From assembly GCA_017459315.1 (NCBI GenBank), contig JAFUDD010000011.1, positions 1-5,478 of the forward strand: a stretch of 5,478 nt of DNA, written 5' to 3'. This DNA comes from Clostridia bacterium (lineage in GTDB: Bacteria; Bacillota_A; Clostridia; Christensenellales; CAG-138). Below the pieces are notes generated by a model. That model did no database searches, had not been told where the DNA came from, and saw only the letters and a list, made by a program, of their open reading frames with translations. Each line of letters starts with the position of its first letter. Position 1 is the first letter of the stretch. Made by a program: the position numbers and the translations under genes. Below, piece after piece: positions 1 through 4,815 of this stretch.

Positions 1-435
1 ACCGTTTTGAACCTGGACCAGTGCAAGCTGGCCGTCGCGCAGGGCGCGAAGTTCATCGTCGCCCCCGGCTATGACGACGAGACCGTCGCCTGGTGCGTCG
101 AGAACAACATCGCCGTCACCCCCGGCTGCGTCACCCCGACCGAGATCATGTGCGCCTTAAAGCACGATATCAAGGTCATCAAGTTCTTCCCGGCAAACGT
201 CTACGGCGGACTGACTGCGTTAAAGTCGCTGGCGGGGCCGTTCGGCGGCGTCAAGTTCATCCCGACCGGCGGTGTCGGCCAGAGCAACCTTGCGGAGTTT
301 GCGTCTTCGCCGGTCGTTCATGCGGTCGGCGGCAGCTGGGTCTGCCCCAAGGCAGATATCACCGCGCACAACTATGAAAAGATCACCGCGCTGTGCCGCG
401 CCGCCCGCGAAGCGGTCGATGCGACCCGCAACTGA
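1..435 (+). CDS. kdgA: KDPG/KHG aldolase, C-terminal part (5' end outside window)
   Basis: Bifunctional 2-keto-3-deoxy-6-phosphogluconate / 4-hydroxy-2-oxoglutarate aldolase (Eda family), a cytoplasmic class I TIM-barrel aldolase that splits KDPG into pyruvate and glyceraldehyde 3-phosphate. The frame is open from base 1. The first residues TVLN match the GAGTVLN stretch inside E. coli Eda as I recall it, so the TTG at base 7 is not a real start and about 70 N-terminal residues are missing. The Schiff-base lysine is in the KFFPAN motif (residue 61 of the fragment, codon 181-183). Phosphate-binding elements PTGG (88-91) and GGSW (110-113) are present, and the C-terminus ends at the usual place. 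The catalytic glutamate of the family (Glu45 in E. coli) would lie upstream of the window. It is followed by kdgK after 15 bases and is almost certainly co-transcribed. The family is clear; the preference for KDPG over related substrates is inferred from the kdgK neighbour. Confidence 0.95.
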   Translation, partial: TVLNLDQCKLAVAQGAKFIVAPGYDDETVAWCVENNIAVTPGCVTPTEIMCALKHDIKVIKFFPANVYGGLTALKSLAGPFGGVKFIPTGGVGQSNLAEFASSPVVHAVGGSWVCPKADITAHNYEKITALCRAAREAVDATRN

Positions 436-450
436 ATCACGGAGGAAGCT

Positions 451-1479
451 ATGCAGTTTTTAACATTCGGTGAAATCATGCTCCGGTTGAAGGCGCCGGG
501 ACAGGAACGGTTTTTCCAAAGCCCGATGCTGGAAGCCACGTTCGGCGGCGGTGAAGCGAACGTTGCCGTGTCGCTCGCCAATTACGGACAGGACGTGTCG
601 TTCCTGACGCTGCTGCCCAAGAACGCGATTGCCGACGAGTGCGTCAAGGAGCTGCGCAAGTTCGGCGTCGATACCAAGCGCATTGTGCGCACCGACAAGG
701 GTCGGCTCGGCATCTACTATCTCGAAGGCGGCGCGAATCAGCTGCCGTCCAAGGTCGTGTATGACCGCGAATACTCTGCCATCGCGCTCGCAAAGCCCGG
801 CGATATCGACTGGGACAAGGCGTTCGAGGGGATCGGCTGGTTCCATATCACCGGCATCACGCCCGCGATTTCCGAGAGCGCTATGCTGCTGTCGCTCGAA
901 TCCGTCAAGGAAGCCAAGAAGCGCGGCATCACCGTGTCCTGCGATCTGAACTTCCGCAAGAACCTGTGGAAGTACGGCAAGAAGGCGGCCGAGGTGATGG
1001 GCGAGCTGGCAAAGTATGTGGACGTGGCGATTGCCAACGAAGAGGACGTACAGAAGTCCCTCGGCATCACGACTGACGTGGTCGTGGAATCCGGTTCACT
1101 CGACCGCGCCAAGTATAAGGCGCTCGGCGACAAGGTGCTTGCGGCGTATCCGGACATGAAGATGATCGCGATTACCCTGCGTGAAAGCAAGAGCGCCGAC
1201 TCCAACGGCTGGGCGGCGTGCCTCAATGACCGCGAACGCTTCTATGAATCCAAGCGGTATATGATCAACGATATCGTGGATCGCGTCGGCGGCGGCGACA
1301 GCTTTGCGGGCGGCCTGATCTACGGCCTGACGCATTACGAGGATCGGCAGACCGCGCTCGAATTTGCGGTAGCGGCAAGCTGCTTGAAGCACAGCATCAT
1401 AGGCGACTTCAACCGCGTTGGCACGGACGATGTGGAAAAACTTATGGGCGGCGACGGTACGGGCCGCGTACAAGGATAA
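451..1479 (+). CDS. kdgK: 2-keto-3-deoxygluconate kinase, PfkB family
   Basis: Cytoplasmic sugar kinase that phosphorylates KDG to KDPG with ATP, feeding the aldolase encoded just upstream. It is 342 residues long, at the upper end of the usual range for KDG kinases. The N-terminal PfkB signature GGGEANVAV is at residues 32-40. The C-terminal signature [12 protein letters not shown] is at 277-288, with Asp283 as the expected catalytic base. The anion hole reads GGGD instead of the commoner GAGD, a variant I associate with this KdgK subgroup. The C-terminal [10 protein letters not shown] stretch also fits Gram-positive KdgK proteins. The start is the ATG at 451, supported by GGAGG at 441-445 with a 5-base gap. 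The gene begins 15 bases after the kdgA stop, and its TAA stop at 1477-1479 directly abuts an ATG that I do not take as the next start. Fructokinase or another PfkB kinase is possible in principle, but the kdgA neighbour makes KDG kinase much more likely. Confidence 0.93.
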   Translation: MQFLTFGEIMLRLKAPGQERFFQSPMLEATFGGGEANVAVSLANYGQDVSFLTLLPKNAIADECVKELRKFGVDTKRIVRTDKGRLGIYYLEGGANQLPSKVVYDREYSAIALAKPGDIDWDKAFEGIGWFHITGITPAISESAMLLSLESVKEAKKRGITVSCDLNFRKNLWKYGKKAAEVMGELAKYVDVAIANEEDVQKSLGITTDVVVESGSLDRAKYKALGDKVLAAYPDMKMIAITLRESKSADSNGWAACLNDRERFYESKRYMINDIVDRVGGGDSFAGGLIYGLTHYEDRQTALEFAVAASCLKHSIIGDFNRVGTDDVEKLMGGDGTGRVQG

Positions 1480-1483
1480 ATGC

Positions 1484-1489
1484 AGGAGG
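1484..1489 (+). promoter_or_regulatory. Ribosome binding site that fixes the SDR start
   Basis: AGGAGG lies 8 bases before the ATG at 1498. An in-frame ATG at 1480, touching the kdgK stop, would give a protein six residues longer, but it has this Shine-Dalgarno sequence inside its own reading frame and no such site before it. The SDR homology begins only at the FSLEGK segment, so the start at 1498 is preferred. Confidence 0.85.
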
Positions 1490-1497
1490 ATGAAACC

Positions 1498-2298
1498 ATG
1501 TTTGATATGAAGCAGTTTTCTTTGGAAGGCAAAGTGGCATGGGTGACCGGCGCAAGCTACGGCATCGGCTTTGCGATTGCGACCGCGCTGGCGTCCGCCG
1601 GTGCAAAGATCGTGTTCAACGATCTCACCCCCGCGCATCTCGAAAGCGGTCTGGCCGCGTATAAGGCGGCGGGCATCGACGCGCACGGCTATCTTTGCGA
1701 CGTGACCGACGAAGCGGCGGTGCAGAAGCTCGTCAAGCAGATCGAGGAGGAGGTCGGCACGATCGACATTCTCGTGAACAACGCCGGTATCATCAAGCGT
1801 ATCCCGATGATCGAGATGAGCGCGGAGGACTTCCGCAAGGTCGTCGATGTCGATCTGAACGCGCCGTTCATCTGCTCCAAGGCCGTTATCCCGAGCATGA
1901 TCAAAAAGGGTCACGGCAAGATCATCAACATCTGCTCGATGATGAGCGAGCTCGGCCGCGAGACCGTTTCGGCCTACGCCGCGGCGAAGGGCGGCCTTAA
2001 GATGCTCACCCGCAACATCTGCTCCGAGTACGGCGAGTACAACATCCAGTGCAACGGCATCGGGCCGGGCTACATCGAAACCCCGCAGACCGCGCCGCTG
2101 CGCGAGCGTCAGCCCGACGGCAGCCGTCATCCGTTTGACCAGTTCATTATCGCCAAGACGCCGGCCGCCCGCTGGGGCAAGACCGAGGACCTCATGGGTC
2201 CCGCGCTGTTCCTCGCGTCTGACGCATCCAACTTCGTCAACGGCCAGGTACTGTACGTAGACGGCGGCATCCTCGCCTATATCGGCAAGCAGCCGTAA
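1498..2298 (+). CDS. SDR oxidoreductase, gluconate 5-dehydrogenase / DhuD-KduD type
   Basis: Classical short-chain dehydrogenase, 266 residues, a cytoplasmic NAD(P)-dependent keto-acid reductase. It has the TGASYGIG cofactor motif (17-24), NNAG (94-97), and the catalytic tetrad Asn121, Ser147, Tyr160 and Lys164 (YAAAK). Asp42 at the end of the second strand suggests NAD(H) preference, which is inference. The C-terminal substrate region (HPFDQFIIAKTPAARWG, then the VDGGILAYIGKQP end) strongly resembles Streptococcus gluconate 5-dehydrogenase as I remember it. That family interconverts gluconate and 5-ketogluconate, but close streptococcal relatives (DhuD) in glycosaminoglycan clusters reduce 3-deoxy-D-glycero-2,5-hexodiulosonate to KDG, like KduD in pectin use. 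It is the third gene after kdgA and kdgK, 18 bases after kdgK, which favours a KDG-producing role. Because sequence alone does not separate idnO-like from dhuD/kduD-like activity, I give no symbol. Family assignment is secure; substrate is open. Confidence 0.93.
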   Translation: MFDMKQFSLEGKVAWVTGASYGIGFAIATALASAGAKIVFNDLTPAHLESGLAAYKAAGIDAHGYLCDVTDEAAVQKLVKQIEEEVGTIDILVNNAGIIKRIPMIEMSAEDFRKVVDVDLNAPFICSKAVIPSMIKKGHGKIINICSMMSELGRETVSAYAAAKGGLKMLTRNICSEYGEYNIQCNGIGPGYIETPQTAPLRERQPDGSRHPFDQFIIAKTPAARWGKTEDLMGPALFLASDASNFVNGQVLYVDGGILAYIGKQP

Positions 2299-2317
2299 AA
2301 CCGCATACACATGACAA

Positions 2318-2348
2318 CAGCCGGGGCAAGACGCTCCGGCTGCTTTGC
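2318..2348 (+). terminator. GC-rich hairpin after the kdg operon, possible terminator
   Basis: CAGCCGGGGC at 2318-2327 pairs with GCTCCGGCTG at 2333-2342: ten base pairs including one G-U, around a 5-base loop. It begins 20 bases after the SDR stop. The following CTTTG is only a weak T tract, so efficiency is uncertain, but position and stability fit the end of the kdgA-kdgK-SDR transcript. Confidence 0.65.
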
Positions 2349-2354
2349 GGCGTA

Positions 2355-2390
2355 GGAAGGAAAGCATTTTCCTTCTGCTTTGCTCTTTTC
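2355..2390 (+). terminator. Second hairpin with T-rich tail
   Basis: GAAGGAAA at 2356-2363 pairs perfectly with TTTCCTTC at 2368-2375 around the loop GCAT, and a G-U pair at 2355/2376 may extend it. The tail from 2376 to 2390 is rich in T (CTTTTC at 2385-2390). It may act with the hairpin before it as a tandem terminator. Its T-rich tail also supplies the weak -35 of the galT promoter. Confidence 0.5.
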
Positions 2391-2414
2391 ATTGTCCGCA
2401 TTTTCTGCTATACT
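2386..2414 (+). promoter_or_regulatory. Promoter of galT, extended -10
   Basis: TATACT at 2409-2414 is preceded by TG at 2406-2407, giving an extended -10 for the housekeeping sigma factor. A weak -35, TTTTCA (2386-2391, four of six consensus bases), lies 17 bases upstream. Transcription would start near 2421, leaving a leader of about 53 bases before galT. The hairpins just upstream make a separate transcript likely. This is prediction from sequence only. Confidence 0.65.
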
Positions 2415-2428
2415 GAGACAGAACCAAA

Positions 2429-2451
2429 GACAGCGAAAACGAACCGCTGTC
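2429..2451 (+). promoter_or_regulatory. Inverted repeat in the galT leader, operator or RNA hairpin
   Basis: GACAGCG (2429-2435) is perfectly repeated in inverse as CGCTGTC (2445-2451), with 9 bases between. It lies about 8-30 bases after the predicted transcription start and ends 11 bases before the ribosome binding site. It could be an operator for a repressor of galT or a small leader hairpin. The half CGAAAACG in its middle resembles half of a LacI-family/cre site, but the other half does not match. Confidence 0.45.
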
Positions 2452-2473
2452 AATAACGATAAGAGGGGAATCT

Positions 2474-3943
2474 ATGAACGCTATCCTGCATTTGATCGAC
2501 TATGCCGTAGAAAAGCACCTGATCGACGAATCCGAGCGCGTCTGGGCGACCAACGCGGTTTTGGAAACTTTGCGATGTGACGCTCTGCCCGACGTGGATG
2601 TAAAGGAGGACGCGCAGCTTTGGGAGACGCTTGACGCGCTGACGCTCGACGCTTACAATCGCGGCGTGATCGCGGAAAACTCCGTCGTCTACTGCGATCT
2701 GTTGGACACCGCGGTAATGGGACGGCTCACGCCGCGGCCGAAAGAGGTGCAGGACACCTTTACGGCACTGTATCAAAAATCGCCGCGCGAGGCGACCGAT
2801 TGGTATTATCAATTCAGTTGTGACACCAACTATATCCGCCGTGACCGCATCGCCAAGGACGTGCGCTGGAAGGCCGAAACCGAATACGGCGAGCTGGATA
2901 TCACGATCAACCTTTCCAAGCCGGAGAAGGATCCCAAAGCAATTGCCGCCGCGAAGTTCCTGCCCGCGTCGAGCTATCCGCGCTGTCAGCTTTGCCTCGA
3001 AAACGAGGGCTATGCGGGGCGGCTGAACCATCCTGCGCGGCAGAACCACCGCGTCGTGCCGATCACGATCAACGGCAGCCCGTGGTTTTTGCAGTACAGC
3101 CCGTATGTCTATTACAACGAGCATTGCATCTGCTTCAACCGCGAGCATACGCCGATGAAGATTGACCGCGCGTGCTTTGCCAAACTGCTTGATTTTGTCG
3201 GGCAATTCCCGCATTATTTTGTCGGTTCGAATGCCGATCTGCCGATTGTCGGCGGCTCGATCCTCGCGCACGATCATTTTCAGGGCGGGCATTATACGTT
3301 CGCCATGGCGAAAGCGCCGGTCGAAACCGAGCTTACGTTCCCCGGCTTCGAGGATGTCAAGGCCGGCATCGTCAAGTGGCCGATGAGCGTCATCCGCATC
3401 ACCGCCGAAAACCCGGCGCGGCTGATCGACCTTGCGGATAAGATCCTTGCCGCATGGCGCGGCTATACGGACGAGGCCGCGACGATCCTTGCCGAGACCG
3501 ACGGCGTTCCGCATAACACGATCACCCCGATTGCGCGGCGGCGCGGCGAAGCGTTCGAGCTCGATCTTGTGCTGCGCAACAACCTCACCACGCAGGAGCA
3601 TCCGTTGGGCCTGTACCATCCGCACGCGGAACTGCACCACATCAAAAAGGAGAACATCGGCTTGATCGAGGTCATGGGTCTTGCGGTGCTGCCCGCGCGG
3701 TTAAAGACCGAGTTGTCCGAGGTGGCCGAAACGCTTGGCAAAGGCGAAACGGTCGAGGGCATTCATGCCGAATGGGCCAATGCGCTGAAAAGACAATACG
3801 ATTTCACGCCCGAAAACGCGCTTGCCATTGTCAAGCTCGAAACCGGCAAGGTCTTTGCCAAGGTGCTGGAGCACGCGGGCGTCTATAAGCGCACACCGGA
3901 AGGCAAAGCCGCCTTTTTGCGCTTCACCGACAGCATTCGATAA
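2474..3943 (+). CDS. galT: UDP-glucose--hexose-1-phosphate uridylyltransferase, class II (Firmicutes type)
   Basis: Leloir-pathway enzyme that exchanges UMP between UDP-glucose and galactose 1-phosphate, giving UDP-galactose and glucose 1-phosphate in the cytoplasm. At 489 residues it has the length of class II GalT of Firmicutes, not the ~350 residues of the E. coli type. Recognisable segments are YPRCQLCLENEGYAGR (168-183), PYVYYNEHCICFNREHTPMK (210-229), GGSILAHDHFQGG (260-272), and YHPHAELHHIKKENIGLIEV (381-400). By comparison with the HPHGQ motif of class I GalT, His268 in HDHFQ (codon 3275-3277) is the expected nucleophile that carries the UMP; this mapping is inference. The ATG at 2474 follows GAGGGG (2463-2468) at a 5-base gap. 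The gene has its own promoter and a hairpin after its stop, so it appears monocistronic; galK and galE are not in the window. The function is confident at family level. Confidence 0.96.
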   Translation: MNAILHLIDYAVEKHLIDESERVWATNAVLETLRCDALPDVDVKEDAQLWETLDALTLDAYNRGVIAENSVVYCDLLDTAVMGRLTPRPKEVQDTFTALYQKSPREATDWYYQFSCDTNYIRRDRIAKDVRWKAETEYGELDITINLSKPEKDPKAIAAAKFLPASSYPRCQLCLENEGYAGRLNHPARQNHRVVPITINGSPWFLQYSPYVYYNEHCICFNREHTPMKIDRACFAKLLDFVGQFPHYFVGSNADLPIVGGSILAHDHFQGGHYTFAMAKAPVETELTFPGFEDVKAGIVKWPMSVIRITAENPARLIDLADKILAAWRGYTDEAATILAETDGVPHNTITPIARRRGEAFELDLVLRNNLTTQEHPLGLYHPHAELHHIKKENIGLIEVMGLAVLPARLKTELSEVAETLGKGETVEGIHAEWANALKRQYDFTPENALAIVKLETGKVFAKVLEHAGVYKRTPEGKAAFLRFTDSIR

Positions 3944-3966
3944 GAGAGCGAATATTATCTGTACAT

Positions 3967-4009
3967 ACAAGACGAACGTCCGATTCATTCGGGCGTTCGA
4001 CTTGTCTTT
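3967..4009 (+). terminator. Long imperfect hairpin after galT, probable terminator
   Basis: Bases 3967-3983 pair with 3989-4005 over 17 positions, with one A-A mismatch (3972/4000), one G-U pair (3979/3993) and a 5-base loop (TTCAT). It starts 23 bases after the galT stop and is followed by CTTT and a modest T-rich stretch. It probably ends the galT transcript and insulates the regulator downstream. The weak T tract leaves some doubt. Confidence 0.65.
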
Positions 4010-4056
4010 GTCGCATTTCAGATGCTCGGCAAAGGCGCGGATTGTAATGGGAACGG

Positions 4057-4085
4057 TTGAAAGCCGGATTAGTATCTGATATAAT
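4057..4085 (+). promoter_or_regulatory. Near-consensus promoter of the LytTR operon
   Basis: TTGAAA (4057-4062; five of six bases of TTGACA) and a perfect TATAAT (4080-4085) are separated by exactly 17 bases, and TG at 4077-4078 adds an extended -10. Transcription should start near 4092, only about 13 bases before the ATG at 4105. This is the strongest promoter candidate I see in the window and suggests high basal expression of the regulator. No convincing LytTR-type direct repeat lies upstream of it, so autoregulation is not evident. Confidence 0.82.
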
Positions 4086-4092
4086 ACATATT

Positions 4093-4097
4093 GAGGG
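4093..4097 (+). promoter_or_regulatory. Ribosome binding site that fixes the LytTR regulator start
   Basis: GAGGG sits 7 bases before the ATG at 4105. The frame is open further upstream to a TTG at 4057, but that TTG is part of the -35 hexamer and would not be transcribed from this promoter. The 16 extra residues it would add do not belong to the receiver fold, which begins at MLFCAVVEDE. Confidence 0.8.
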
Positions 4098-4104
4098 ATT
4101 GGAC

Positions 4105-4815
4105 ATGCTTTTTTGCGCTGTCGTCGAGGATGAACAGAATAATCGGAGCATCATGAATACGTATCTGCAGCGGTTCAGCGAGGAGACGCGGCATTGGGTA
4201 CGTCCTTTTTTCTATGCAGATGCGGCGTCGTTTTTGGCGTGCGAAAGGGCATTTGATCTTGTGCTGCTGGATATTCGCATGCCGGGCATGAACGGCATGG
4301 ATGCCGCGCACATTCTGCGCGAGCGCGATAAAAATGTGCAAATCGTTTTCATTACAAGTCTGGCCTCCTATGCCCTGCAGGGATATGAGGTCGGCGCGAT
4401 GGATTATATCGTAAAGCCTGTCTCATACGCCGACTTTGCGTTAAAGCTAATGCGCGCCATCGGGCGACTGCCGGATCGGCGAACCTACATCCGGATCCGC
4501 GGACGCGGCACCATGCAGCGCCTCTGCACGGACGATATTCTGTATTTGGAATCCGATGAACACGAGATCATTTACCATACAACGGACGGCCTTGTTCGCC
4601 GCAGGGCGAGACTGTCGGATTGCGAAAAGGAAATGCCAAAGGAGTTCTGCCGCACGAACAGCTGCTATGTCGTCAATCTTCTGCACGCTGCGGCGTTGTA
4701 CAACGATGAGCTGTTGATAGGCGGCGAGCGATTGCGGATCAGCGGGCCGAGGCTGGCGGCGGTACGCAGACAATATGAAACGGTTTGCGGCACGGACGGG
4801 GGTGAAACGGTATGA
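4105..4815 (+). CDS. LytTR-family two-component response regulator
   Basis: Cytoplasmic DNA-binding response regulator of 236 residues, the normal size for the AgrA/LytR/VirR type. The receiver domain covers about 2-122: acidic pair Glu8-Asp9, phospho-acceptor Asp56 in LLDIRMPGMNG, switch Thr84 (FITS), and Lys104 in DYIVKP. The LytTR DNA-binding domain covers about 127-225, with DILYLESDEHEIIYHTTDG (144-162) and the FCRTNSCYVVNL segment (181-192), where Asn replaces the more usual His of FxRxHxS. Family members typically bind paired 9-bp direct repeats and control peptide-sensing, competence, bacteriocin or cell-envelope genes; the target here cannot be read from the window. The ATG start is set by GAGGG at 4093-4097. 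The stop overlaps the next gene by four bases (ATGA), which indicates translational coupling to a membrane partner. Regulator class is certain, specific role unknown. Confidence 0.95.
   Translation: MLFCAVVEDEQNNRSIMNTYLQRFSEETRHWVRPFFYADAASFLACERAFDLVLLDIRMPGMNGMDAAHILRERDKNVQIVFITSLASYALQGYEVGAMDYIVKPVSYADFALKLMRAIGRLPDRRTYIRIRGRGTMQRLCTDDILYLESDEHEIIYHTTDGLVRRRARLSDCEKEMPKEFCRTNSCYVVNLLHAAALYNDELLIGGERLRISGPRLAAVRRQYETVCGTDGGETV

Noticed and set aside
7..435. TTG at base 7 as the aldolase start
   Set aside because: The frame is open before it and the residues at bases 1-12 already match the interior of KDPG aldolases; the gene is truncated by the window edge.
1096..2367. Open antisense frame of 423 codons opposite kdgK and the SDR
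   Set aside because: It lies opposite two clearly recognisable genes and reads as a low-information protein rich in Arg, Ala, Val and Asp. Long antisense frames are expected from GC-rich codon bias. I see no ribosome binding site and no recognisable domain.
2431..2453. Possible minus-strand promoter with TTGACA at 2453-2448
   Set aside because: At a 17-base spacing the -10 would be TCTTTG, which matches TATAAT poorly, and no real minus-strand gene follows.
2450..3640. Open antisense frame of 396 codons opposite galT
   Set aside because: It is a shadow of galT codon usage with Arg-rich composition and no family motif; the + strand frame carries the full class II GalT signature.
3944..4056. 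LytTR-type direct repeats upstream of the regulator promoter
   Set aside because: I looked for paired 9-bp elements at about 21-22-base periodicity and saw only an isolated GGTT near the -35, which does not fit the expected motif.
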